A stretch of 64,000 bases of DNA from Cylindrobasidium torrendii FP15055 ss-10. Its lineage: Eukaryota; Basidiomycota; Agaricomycetes; Agaricales; Physalacriaceae. This document shows, one piece after another, positions 1-10,463 of this stretch. Each line of letters begins with the position of its first letter. Position 1 is the first letter of the stretch. The stretch covers positions 114,041-178,040 of the forward strand of contig KN880457.1 of NCBI GenBank assembly GCA_000934385.1, read 5' to 3'. The notes beneath the pieces were generated by a model that did not search any database, was not told the DNA's origin, and worked only from the letters and a program-made list of their open reading frames with translations. The position numbers and the translations under genes were made by a program.

Positions 1-1033
1 ACGACATTGCGATTGAGAACGTCTTTGAGCGGTGGAGGCACGAGTGTTTTTGGATCACTGATTTCGATTTCGTTTTGAAGAAGCGGTCGACGCTCGGCGT
101 CGATTTTTCGAAGCGACCTTTTGTAGGGATGTGTCTGAATCATCACTAAGCATCTGGTTGTGGCTGGCTCAGTATAAATGCACACACCTCTCTCAAGGAA
201 ATGGCTGCCCAGACAAAGGTCGAAAACGTGCAAGCAGCCGCCACGATACATGGAAGGAAGTATGGATGTATACGTAGAAGCGAAAATTTTCCCATTGTGT
301 CCGGCCAAGTGTTTGCAGGGCTTGCAAGCGCTCCTCCAATTGCAGGTCTTAATCGGAGGTCAGCCAGTGTCCGAAAGGGGCATATGAAAGGTGACAATAC
401 CCAATTGCATTTCCAAGTCCCCACATCATGGGTACGATGGCGAATGCATCACCGATGTTCGTAGAGTCGGTCAACTAGACGTGGATCAGACTGGATGCAA
501 TCAATTAGATTTGGAGAACGTACCTCCGCCATGACTGTCTTTGCGACGCCTGTTCGGAATATCGTCAGAGTTTCGTTCACAGGATACATCTGTGAGGAAT
601 CACCAATGTTGCCGTTGCAGATGCCCTGGAGGGCTCGGAGGGCTACAAGCATCCAGAAGGAGGACGACAATCCGAAGCAAGTCATCGAAACTGCCAACCC
701 TAGCGGCCCAAGCAAGAGTACAGAACGCCGTCCAAAGCGATCCGAGGCGCGCGCCCAATGGAATACAGTCAGGCATTCCGCAGCGAAGAAAACAGAGCCC
801 TTTATCGCTATTAATCTACATTCTTGCAATCAAAAGTAAACACGCACGATAATGCCCGAATAATATCCTGTCCTCGTCTCGTCGCCCTCCGTTATCCCCG
901 TCTGGCGGACAAATTGCGGAAGAAATGGGTATACGACCGTCGCCGAGAGAGGCTCAGAGAGCTGGATGGCGAACGTGATGAGAAGCTGGGACCATGGGAG
1001 AGGAGTGCGCGGCCCTGGCGCGGAGGCATACAT
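1..1033 (-). CDS. MFS transporter, DHA1-like, 3' part outside the window
   Basis: This is a membrane transporter of the major facilitator superfamily, probably a proton antiporter for drugs or small molecules; the substrate is unknown. The first exon (about 848-1033) reads MYASAPGPRTPLPWSQ and then transmembrane segment 1. After an intron at about 800-847 comes segment 2, followed by the loop motif ASDRFGRRS, which is the MFS motif A region. Later exons carry GVAKTVMAE, the stretch IGDAFAIVPMMWG and RPAIGGALASP. The window edge falls just after the central loop (PPLKDVLNRN), so only the N-terminal half is seen. All introns inspected keep the frame, so I see no sign of decay. It is a close paralogue of the complete gene at 14552-16265 and aligns with it exon by exon. 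The family assignment is firm; the start codon is likely but not proved. Confidence 0.85.
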
Positions 1034-1369
1034 GATGGCGAGTGCAGACTTTCCACCACCGCGGACCGCAACCTTTTATAAGACGCCAATGGATGTTATG
1101 ATGAGTCATTCTAGGAATTCCACTAGCACGGGTAACCTTATCAAAGCCTTATGTCGCAGGCGAGACTGTGCTGGTGTAATTTCATTATTGGGCGCCAGAT
1201 GTGATTTGGGGAACGAGGGTGGTGGTGTAGAGTTGCCTTATGTCGAGTCGAAGCAAGTGTTAGGTAAGAGCAAGTCAAGTGCAAGTCCAGGTCCCAACTG
1301 TAGCTTCAAGCCTTCATTTCGAAGTAGATCATGACCGTTCGAAATGAACGGCTATACCGTCACGCGATC

Positions 1370-2152
1370 ATGCACGCTTCGACCTTCACCACCACTTCCG
1401 GTAATACGCCAGCCCTGTCTCGCCGCGTTGGCTTATTATTCCACCGCTAGGCTTCCTTCTGCCATCAGTGCACTCGTTGCCGCCGTTCTTCACGTCAGTT
1501 CGCCGTCCTAGAGCTACCCCCCAAGGCTCACACTAGGACAGCTTGCAAGCAGCATGCCCACCAGCACTCGCCAAATTCACGGATGATTGGATCAAGACTA
1601 TCCTCGCATATGCGCGCCATCGACAACTGTTCTTCTTGAAGGTGGAGGATGCCGAGACCACCGGGAACGAGTGGGACGAAGTGCTCAAGAACGAGCGTAT
1701 AAATCGTGCGTGGTTAATCGCTGCTCGAGGCCTCCTCTAACTGGGAAAAACACAGGAAAGCTTCCTCCTCCATTCCTAGAGCACATCATCTCGACGATGG
1801 TGACACGGAATCTCGCTGTATATGAGCCCGCCAAGCAGACGCGCACTGTCTTGTTACATTGGAGGTTGCCACAAGAATGGGCAGATACCCTACACCAATG
1901 GGTTCGTCTCTGTGACCTCTATGAGTCGCTCCCTCTCTCATCCGAATATCTCAGGCGACGGATACTGGCCATCTCAATACGATTCTGACGTTCTACGAGA
2001 TAACAGACCCTCCAGTGGATTCGCCGCTCACTGGCATCCCTGTCCCACTCCTCCGACATGCCATACAAGAGCTCGCAAAGACAAATCTAGCGCAGATTAT
2101 CTCGATTGCGGATGGGGAAGGAGTCCGGTTCTTTGCACCGTCAGGAAGGTAG
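1370..2152 (+). CDS. VPS25: ESCRT-II complex subunit VPS25
   Basis: VPS25 is the two-winged-helix subunit of ESCRT-II that recruits ESCRT-III (VPS20) at endosomes during multivesicular body sorting. Exons I reconstruct are 1370-1400, 1451-1493, 1542-1705, 1756-1901 and 1955-2152; together they make 193 codons plus stop, close to the family's usual size of about 180. Family signatures are LPPFFTLQ near the N-terminus (the PPFFT arm that contacts the VPS36/VPS22 core), WIKTILAYARHRQLF, the helix LPPPFLEHIISTMV, the strand pair LLHWRLPQEWADTLHQW, TFYEITD and the terminal ADGEGVRFF. The join that recreates PPFFT is the strongest support for the second intron. The first exon (MHASTFTTTSG) is the weakest part, and the true start could lie elsewhere. 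Nothing in the flanks suggests co-regulation with neighbours. Confidence 0.9.
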
Positions 2153-2839
2153 TTGCCAGAATCGCATTATGAACGCTGGAGATGCTACTTACTGATGCAG
2201 CTGAGCTCCTTGATAAATCTAGGACATGTTAATATCATTCAATGAAGACCGATTCTCGCTACTTTGCTGTGCTAGGACGTGGAATTGTCAATTTCATCTC
2301 CCCTTCCGGTGACCACTATCGCTAGTGAACGTAGCGGTCCCTCCGTAATCCTTGCCCCGCTTGGGACTCTTGTCATCGCGCTAGACGGCGGCAAAGTTAA
2401 TGATGCCCCCCGTAAAGAATGACTACGCCGTACAGCGCAGGTCAACTCTTCAACAGTCTCGCAAATTTACCTTATAAACGTATCATTTGCTCTTCAAGCT
2501 TCATATCTTATCCCTTCGGGCCTCTATTAGGCAAATTTATCTTACATTCTATCCGTTATCTGTTTCTATTCCCAGTTACAGGCGTTGGGCGGGGCGGCGG
2601 GCCCACGCGCTTCTTCAAAATGAAACTTTGATTAATCGGATTGGTGAAATGTTAGCTCGCTATCCGGGAAAGGGCTAGTGTATTGCTTGTACCCTGGTGA
2701 ATATGTGGAACAAGAGGGAACAAGCAAGGTTTTAGCCGCCGGGGCGGCACTTCACGAGTACTGACGGATCAAATCTCCGAGGTCCGAAGACCTTATCTCC
2801 AGGTGCTACTAGGTGCTACTGTAGTTACAGTCTGCGTCC
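2153..2839 (+). other. Intergenic region, no gene seen
   Basis: About 690 bases between VPS25 and the amidohydrolase gene. It must hold the VPS25 3' end and the promoter of the next gene. I see only short accidental open frames and a direct 10-base duplication (AGGTGCTACT twice) at 2801-2820, just before the next start codon. Confidence 0.5.
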
Positions 2840-5800
2840 ATGGAGAAATACGCGCCGTCGCGGATGGCGCCTGCGTCGAACAAGAGGCGCTGGAGTGCAC
2901 TCCTCGGCCTCGCTTGTCTTGCCGTCCTTCCGGCCGCGTATCAATTGCTCGCCCAGCCTCCCGCTTTTGTACCGGCGCATGCGGAGGAGACATTGGCTCG
3001 CTGCGAAGCCCTGCACAAGCCAGCTGGACCACCGGACAACTTCCACGACCGCACACAGTCTGACCGTTTTGTACCCGGGACGCCGCCAACACTTATCAAG
3101 AACGCGCGTATCTGGACGGGCCTCCACAATGGCACGGAGGTCATCGAAGGAGATGTACTACTTGATGGCGGCTTAATCGTTGGCGTGGGCCATTTCTCGA
3201 GTGGGGAACTCACTGCGTATGGGTCTCTGAAAGTTGTGGACGCTGCTGGCGCGTGGGTCACCCCCGGCATTGTCGACATTCATTCACACCTGGGTGACGG
3301 CCCGTCCCCTGCGCTGGACGGCGCTGAGGACGACAATTCTCTCAAAGGGACGGCACAACCATGGCTACGCAGCTTGGACGGCTTGAACACCCACGACGAC
3401 TCGTACCGGCTGTCCATCTCTGGCGGCGTCACAACAGCGCTTGTACTTCCCGGATCTGCCAATGCTATTGGTGGCCAGGCATTCCCAATCAAGCTGAGGC
3501 ACACAGATGAGCGCTCGCCGACGTCGATGTTGCTGGAACCGCCGTTCACTATCAACGCGTCGGTCCCAGACCCCGCCCTTCCACCGCGATGGCGCCATAT
3601 GAAGTGCGTATGGCCTGTCGAGCTGCATTGGACGCGTCCTTATCTTTGTTTCCAGGCATGCATGCGGAGAGAACCCCAGTGCGCTTTCTGTGGTTGTGCA
3701 GTAACAAGGCTTACCCATTGACTAGGTCGTGTCTACAAGGATACGCGTCTGGATACAGCATGGGCATACCGCAACGCGTGAGCGTCGTATAGTCTTTCTT
3801 GGTGGTGGGCTCACAGGCTCCAGGTACAATACTGCATTTCAACTCAAGAAGAAACAGGATGATTATTGCGAGAAAGCGACGGCTGGAAAATGGGAAGGCC
3901 TTGGCAAATTCCCCGATGACCTACAATGGGAGGCCCTCGTTGACGTTGTCCGTGGTCGTGTCAAGGTGCGTTCCGCTTTGTTATGGCTTCTCAAACGCTC
4001 GAACAGTAATGAACAGGTTAACGTGCATTGCTACGAGGCGGTGGACTTGGACGACATGGTCCGGGTGAGCAACTCATTACACACCCAAACCAACAACCAA
4101 TTGACCTCTGTCGCAGCTCACTAATGAGTTCCAATTCCCTATTGCCGCCTTCCATCATGCCCACGAAACGTACCTTGTCCCCGACTTACTCAAGAAGACA
4201 TATGGTACAAAACAAAACCCTCAAGAGTCATGGGTCCAGATACTCACGATTCATAGGCGGTACCCCAGCAGTTGCTCTCTTTGCAACAAATGGCAGATAC
4301 AAACGCGAGGCATATCGACAGTCTGAGTTTGCCCCCAAGATTCATGCGAGCAACGGAATCACCGTACTCATGAAGGTGCAGATTATCCCTGTTTCGTGCT
4401 CTAACACACTGACTCTGGTATGTAGAGCGACCACCCCGTTCTCAACTCGAGGTTCCTGCTATACGAGGCACAGCAGGCGCATTACTATGGCCTTGCAGAT
4501 AACTTGGCCATTGCGTCTGTTACAAGCAACTCAGCAGTGGTTATGGGCATGGGACATCGTATTGGTTTCGTTCGCAAAGGATGGGACGCCGACCTTGTCA
4601 TTTGGGATAGCCATCCCTTGGCACTTGGAGCAACGCCCGCACAGGTCTTTATCGACGGTGTAGCCCAACTTGATGCACCATTTGTGTATCCCAAGCCCCA
4701 GGCTTTCCAGGAAGTTCCGAGGACCCCGAACTTTGACGAGGAGGCGAAGGAGGCGGTTGAGTTTGACGGGCTACCTCCGCTGGAGACCAGCAACACAACT
4801 GAGGGGCTCGTTGCATTTGTCAACGTGCATTCGGTGTTCTCGCGGGAGAATGGGAAAATTCAACTCAAGTCGTTAGGAGAGGATGGTGACAATGTTGTCA
4901 TTGTTCGGGCGGGCAGAGTTATTTGCGAAGGAGCTCGGACAACATGCTTCACTGATGCGATCTTGAATGAAGAACCAACCGTCTTTGATTTGGAGGGTGG
5001 GTCGCTTTCGCCCGGCCTGACGACGTTTGGCGCACCGGTTGGGTTAGAGTCGATAAACCAGGAGCCCTCGACGAATGACGGCGTGGTATGGGACGCGTTG
5101 TCGAAAGGTGACATTCCGAAGATTGCAGAAGGTCTTGTCAGAGCTGTAGACGGACTGCAGTTCAGCACACGGGACGCATTGTGAGTAGACAATGGTCTTT
5201 TTCATATTCAGCTGGCTCAATGGCTTCCAGAATAGCATACCGTTACGGTGTCACCCATGCCATCACCGCGCCTGTCAGCTACGGGTTCTTCTCTGGACTT
5301 GGTACGGCCTTTGCCACTGGTGTATCGAACAAGCTGCAGAAAGGTGCCATCCTAAAGGAGGTCACGGCCGTGCATGTCAGTGTTTCGCCTGGAGATTCGA
5401 CCAGTGTTAGCACGCAGATCGCTGCCCTTCGAAAGCTGCTGCTCAGCCCTCCTGATGGAGACACTGGTAGCTGGTTTGCAAAGGTCGTAGACGGCGAGAT
5501 CCCGCTTGTTGTTGAGGCACATAGCGCAGACATCATTGCGACGCTTGTATTGTTGAAGAGGGAAATAGAGGAGAAGAAAGGACAGAAGATAAGGTTGACT
5601 ATCACAGGTGCGCAGGAGGCGCATCTGCTTGCAAAGGAGCTTGGAGAGGCCGACATTGGCGTTATCCTCAAGCCAGCGAGAGGGTTTCCTACGGCATGGG
5701 AGGATCGGAGGATGTGAGTTTGTCCTTTTTCCTGCGGCTGTTTGACTGACGGGTTGGTAGACTCCCTGGCCCGCCTCTGACGAAGCACACTGCTGCTACG

Positions 5801-6148
5801 ACACTTCTGGAGGCGAATGTAACTCTTGGGATTGGTACTGTGGAGAATTGGGACACAAGGAACCTGAGGCTTGATGTTGGATGGGTATGTTTCTCGGTAT
5901 ACTGTGAAATCATCTTTTTGATCCACTCGTAGACTGCGCTCGAGGCCGCGGGTGGTATATCGAAGGAGGAAGCGTTAGCGTTAGCATCGACGTCTTTGGA
6001 GAAGCTATTGGGCGCGGAGGTCACTACTGATGATAGTCTTGAGTCACCACGAGATATGGTAGCTACAAAGGGAGGTGATTTGCTGAGTCTTGAGGCCAAG
6101 GTCGTTGGAGTTATCTCACCTTGCCGAGGAGTAGTGGATTTCCTCTAG
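2840..6148 (+). CDS. Membrane-anchored amidohydrolase with a degenerate second amidohydrolase-like half
   Basis: A metal-dependent amidohydrolase-superfamily protein of 937 residues in eleven exons: 2840-3603, 3656-3678, 3726-3777, 3824-3965, 4017-4064, 4117-4204, 4257-4375, 4426-5180, 5231-5713, 5761-5884 and 5933-6148; the total closes in frame. Residues about 17-38 are a hydrophobic anchor after a basic N-terminus. The N-terminal half has the beta-sandwich start (TLIKNARIWTG), VTPGIVDIHSH with the metal-binding His148-x-His150, SGGVTTALVLPGSANAIGGQ, HACGENPS, AAFHHAHET and SDHPVLNS, ending in GWDADLVIWDSHPL. From about 4800 a second, similar architecture begins (LVAFVNVHSVFS, VVIVRAGRVICEG, GGSLSPGLTTFG) but the His-x-His is replaced. 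Similar fungal proteins are often annotated as imidazolonepropionase-like or carbohydrate esterase family 9; that substrate assignment is not proved. Two short exons (23 and 48 bases) were placed by restoring conserved motifs. Confidence 0.85.
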
Positions 6149-6708
6149 TACTGTTTTATTGCATACAAAGATTGGAAATGCCAGCCCAAACCCAGTGATA
6201 CATCTGCCTATGCCTGTTTCGTTGTTGTTAGAATGATCTCAGCGCAAACATGGTGGCCAAACTGGACATAGCCACCCAGGGTTATGATCACGTGGGGACA
6301 AAGACCTTTTCATGCGCCCACTATTGTCGACAACGAGGCCTCATTGTCCAGATTACCTTATAACACAGCAGGGTCGGCATGGAGGATCGCCGCGCCTCTT
6401 CTCTTCGCACGGCCACATCCTCCACTTTGACCTGGAAAGCGTACAATGTCGGTTGAGCGCGCCTATTCATGCGTGCGTTTTTACACTGTTTTTGACCCAC
6501 ATTGAACTCATCCATTCGACCTCGTAGCCACCTGGGAGCATAACAGAAGACTATATGCGTCCTCAATCGTGGCAAGCAGACCAATGCCCCAAGTCGCCGG
6601 CGATGGGGCGCAGGCCGCAGTCTGAGATTAAACGCGCCGTTGCGGAGCGTCGGATGGCATCATGTGTGCGTGATGCGCCTGGTTTTCCGCCAAAAAAGTG
6701 CTAACAAC
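6149..6708 (+). other. Intergenic region, no gene seen
   Basis: About 560 bases between the amidohydrolase stop and the next start codon. Only short open frames without recognisable motifs occur. An in-frame ATG at 6640 could extend the downstream protein by 23 residues. Confidence 0.5.
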
Positions 6709-7767
6709 ATGGTTCAGCCAGCGCCCCTTGTGGCCTCGCCGCCACCCTCCCGGCCATCCTCCTTCTCGTTTGCCACACCCCCACAGGCGGACTCTGCGCG
6801 CACATCTGCCAGCCTCAATTTGCTTCCCGACTCATCCTCCCTAAATTTTATCGACGACATGGATTTCGGCTGGCGCTCATCCAAATCGGACCCACTGGCT
6901 ACCGCAAATTCCCGCCGCACCTCGGCAGCACCATCCCCTACCGCGTATGTGGTATCTCAGCACTCACCAGCAATGTCATTCAAGGCACTACCGAGCCCAA
7001 CGCCTGCCCAGGTCGAGCAAGAACAAATCCCCGTCCATCCCGTCAGGCATACTCGCAATACACGCATCAAACTCAGGCCACATTCGATGAATCAGATGCG
7101 CAATGTCCTCCACCCACCGATTGAGTCTTCGTCGGACAACGTTTCCGTCCCTCGCAAATCGTTTGTCCCCTCGGCTACTCGCTTGGTATATCTTCCCTCA
7201 ACGAGTCGGCCGCCCGAACGCAGGGTGCCAAATGAACTTGCTGCTTCTCAATCTGTGACAGCTCCCGGTCAGCCTGAGCCACACGCAAGCTCGAGTACGG
7301 CTCCTGACCCAGCAGCACCAACATGGAAAGATTGGAGAAAGGTCCTCCCACCATGCTCGATAGCGATGCCAATGTACTCTACCCCGCAGGGTATCGTTGG
7401 ACCTGCGGACATTGCAATGATGGAATGGAGCGAGACACCCATTGATCTTGACAATACGGTGCCAGTGTTCCCTGACTCTGCTGCTAGGCAGAAGCGGAAA
7501 CGACACCAACACACCACCGAGGCAAACCAGCATGAAGAGAGTGAAGAGGAAGAGGAAGCAGTGGCGACTGAACTAAGGGAGAAAGAACCGCTGAGCAAGA
7601 AGCGGCGTCGTGCTGCAGACCCGTCATCCGGACCACGCCCTACAATGCATATGGTATTTAAGAAAGAGCCTGCACGCTTGGAAGAGGCAGAAACAGAAAC
7701 GACTAGTAGACCACGGGAGCGATGCTTTTCGCTGTCGCGATGGTTGGGCTGGTGGAGGCGTTCGTGA
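6709..7767 (+). CDS. Hypothetical basic, proline/serine-rich protein with nuclear-localisation-like motifs
   Basis: I do not recognise this protein. It is a single open frame of about 352 residues from the ATG at 6709, or 375 from the in-frame ATG at 6640. I prefer 6709 because the low-complexity Ser/Pro protein style begins there. The first two thirds are rich in Ser, Pro and Ala and probably disordered. A more ordered central block contains TWKDWRKVLPPCSIAMP and GPADIAMMEWSETPIDL. The C-terminal third has two basic clusters, KRKRHQH and LSKKRRRAAD, split by a run of glutamates (EESEEEEEA), which fits a bipartite nuclear signal. It ends in the tryptophan-rich SRWLGWWRRS. It has no intron, unlike most neighbours. 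A nuclear role is inference only. Confidence 0.6.
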   Translation: MVQPAPLVASPPPSRPSSFSFATPPQADSARTSASLNLLPDSSSLNFIDDMDFGWRSSKSDPLATANSRRTSAAPSPTAYVVSQHSPAMSFKALPSPTPAQVEQEQIPVHPVRHTRNTRIKLRPHSMNQMRNVLHPPIESSSDNVSVPRKSFVPSATRLVYLPSTSRPPERRVPNELAASQSVTAPGQPEPHASSSTAPDPAAPTWKDWRKVLPPCSIAMPMYSTPQGIVGPADIAMMEWSETPIDLDNTVPVFPDSAARQKRKRHQHTTEANQHEESEEEEEAVATELREKEPLSKKRRRAADPSSGPRPTMHMVFKKEPARLEEAETETTSRPRERCFSLSRWLGWWRRS

Positions 7768-8065
7768 ATCCTAGATGTGTACACCTCTGTCCCATAATAT
7801 GCTTTTTCTACAGGTATTGTCTCTTGTAACATAGACTGCTCTCTCTTTACGCTGCCTATCCCAAGTGTCTATACCACACTCCTACGTATTCTTGACGATT
7901 GAAATGCATTTCCCTGTAGTGGGCATGACAAGGCAGGCGGTTGTCAACAACAGATACTACCATTGAGAGTTCGTTGGGAGCGTGCTTTCATTCATAATAA
8001 GATTTCGGACAGCATAGCTATGGATAGTAGTCATGCAAGTGCAGCGACTTTGGAATATGGAGTAA

Positions 8066-10095
8066 TTAATCCAGCCTTTGCTGGTTATGATCTATCAGGG
8101 TCCTCAACTCGATGTTGTCTCCATCCCCGTCGCTCACTGCCCTATCTTCATACGGATCGTCTTGCGCACTAGAAGATTCTTGCCAGCACTTTGAATACCC
8201 AGAGGCTTGCCCAGAGAAGCTAAAACTCACCTTGGGGATCGCAAATTGGCGGCGAAGGAGTATTTCGCACTTCCTCCAGATTCAGCAAACGTGCTTCCAC
8301 GTCGTGCGCCAGCTGCGCTTCAAGCGCTGCGATGCGTTCTTCTGCAAGGCTCAAGGAGTCTACGTGACAATGTCAGTGAAAACCTTTATGCAGAGCGGAT
8401 GGCAAACCTTTTCTATCGAGGAAACATCCCGCGATGAGATGGAAAACCGTCCAGAGGAGCGCGATAATTGTGAAAGTCGACGCATACACGCTAATAATGG
8501 CGGAACCTATAGGCTTGGGATGCCAAACGTTCTTGAGGTAGGGGAATGGTATGGTATGCTCGATGGCATAGGATTTTGCCAAATTCTCTTCTGAGATCTG
8601 GAAATCCAGCTTAGACGCAATGCTCTTGCCATTAATGTGATCAATTATCTGCTGCGTCCAAAACTGATTGTCATCCTCGTCGAATTGTATCGCTTGGAGA
8701 AAGAGCTCTTTCGAGCCCAGAATGTTGTCCGGTGTAACGATGCCGAGGTTAAGGCGAACGGAATGGTACAAGACCTGTATCACGTTGTGCAGATAATCTG
8801 GCCTGTGGATGTAATCGTTGTTGTATCTATCACAGAAAGACACCTTTCGTTTCTGAGTTGAACACGGCAAATGATCTTTGAGGAAGATTGGGACGTTTCC
8901 GTATTGCATTGGGGTCTTATCCTGGTTTTGGAAGTCTGCCCAGCTGTTGTTGAAGGGCGGATACGACGAATCGCATTGAGGAAAACATGCACCAAGTCCC
9001 ACTCTGCCTACTTCCACGGAACTGTATGATGTTTAGATGTGTTGTGTCGATGTTCCAATCCTCTTACCCATCTCTCAACTGGAAGTACGTATAAGATTCT
9101 CGTCTATGAAATGAACATGGGGAAAGCGCAATGTTGCTCACCGTGTCTTGTAGATCGTCAAGGAAGAGTGTCCAAAGCCACATGTAGTCACTTCGTTTCG
9201 AGTTGTTGTAACGGCTTGAGGTCATATCATTCTCTGTTGCGGACCATTCCAGCGTGAAAGGTGTCCCAGCTGGGTCCCAGCATCCCAACTGTACCTATGG
9301 CGTTACTGGTTGGTTAAGCAGCCATGGGTTGAAGAAAGCAAGAACCTTCGCATCAAAACCTGTCAGAGTCGACGAGTTTTCAAAGCCGGTCCAGAGCGAA
9401 GACTGCAATCGTGAGCTGAGAGTAAAGAACTAAGTACCAGCGGCAACGTGCACTCACAATGTCACACGATGTATTCAGTGGGGTATTGTAATACGAAAAC
9501 GAAGTGATCTTGGTGCTCTCGTTTGTCTCGGCATTCCAACCACGTGCATCCGTTACTTTGTAGTTGTATGCCGATCCTTTGGGGCGCACAATGTCGCCAA
9601 CAGAGACGGTGTATGGCTCGAAGTCGCGGTCGGGACCGCCCGCTTGAAAGCCAGACGGAATGAGCCTCCACCACGGGTTTCCCGTGTCTGTGTCATTGGG
9701 ATTGTTCGTGAATTGAGGCGAAAGTTCGTAGGCGGAGAGTGGTACTGGGAGAGTCAAATAAGATTGGGCACAAGGGAGATATGGATAAAGTACCGACTGT
9801 TGATGAGGGTGAAGAGGACAGATAGTAGGAGAAAAGCAAAAAGAGCTACGGGAGTGAGCCAGCGCCATGGATAGGCTACAAAAGAACTCTCAGGATGTGT
9901 ATGTCGAAATAATGTGATGACCCACGTCTGGAAATTGGAGACTGTAAACGGAAGAGCTCCATAGTAGGGTGTGAAAATAGACAAACGAGGGATCCGGTTG
10001 CCAACAGTCTTAAGTTGCTTATATGTGCTTTGAAAACGAGCGCTAATCGGCAAGCGATAGGCCACGACCAGTGTACGTTTCACTGGCACCTCCAT
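8066..10095 (-). CDS. Two-span surface membrane protein with C-terminal coiled coil (Agaricomycete-type family)
   Basis: A multi-exon gene for a membrane protein of unknown function. The start (ATG at 10093-10095) gives MEVPVKRTLVVAYRLP and a cytosolic region, followed by a first membrane span (TPVALFAFLLLSVLFTL). A long probably extracellular domain follows, with PLSAYELSPQFTNNPNDT, many N-glycosylation sequons (NDT, NES, NTS) and several cysteines, then LGCWDPAGTPFTLEW, SDYMWLWTLFLDDLQD, a QFDEDDNQFWTQQIIDHI segment and a second span (SAIISVYASTFTIIALLWTVFHLIA). The tail has a likely coiled coil (SLAEERIAALEAQLAHDVEA) and an acidic end (IELRTLIDHNQQRLD). From general knowledge, proteins of this layout recur in mushroom-forming fungi and lack a known function. 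Intron positions inside were not all fixed. Confidence 0.75.
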
Positions 10096-10463
10096 CGGAG
10101 TGACTTTTGCACTGTTAATGGGCGCATTTTGTGACTACCTTGCTCTGAATAGAGTGTGCATGTGCATGAACACTGCCATTGTTGGGCTTAAGAATTGCAA
10201 CGACACGTTGATGACACGGACACACCATACTTTGAATTGACCCACAGAGAACTTGGCCACCGTCAAACCGTCTTGTCTTAATATCACGCAGTGGGTTTTG
10301 AGATGACTATCCCAGTAGGCTGCGCAGAGTTCGGTTGAGCGAATTTGGGGCAGTGGATGTGTACAATGGCCGTAGGAGAAGAAGCTTCGGACATCGGTCC
10401 GATGTAATAGAGGGTGGCCATAAGCTTCAACAAAAACCATTAGAAAAATATTTACGTATACCT

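Noticed and set aside
1330..1352. Inverted repeat CGTTC/GAACG
   Set aside because: The arms are only five bases with a short loop and are expected by chance.
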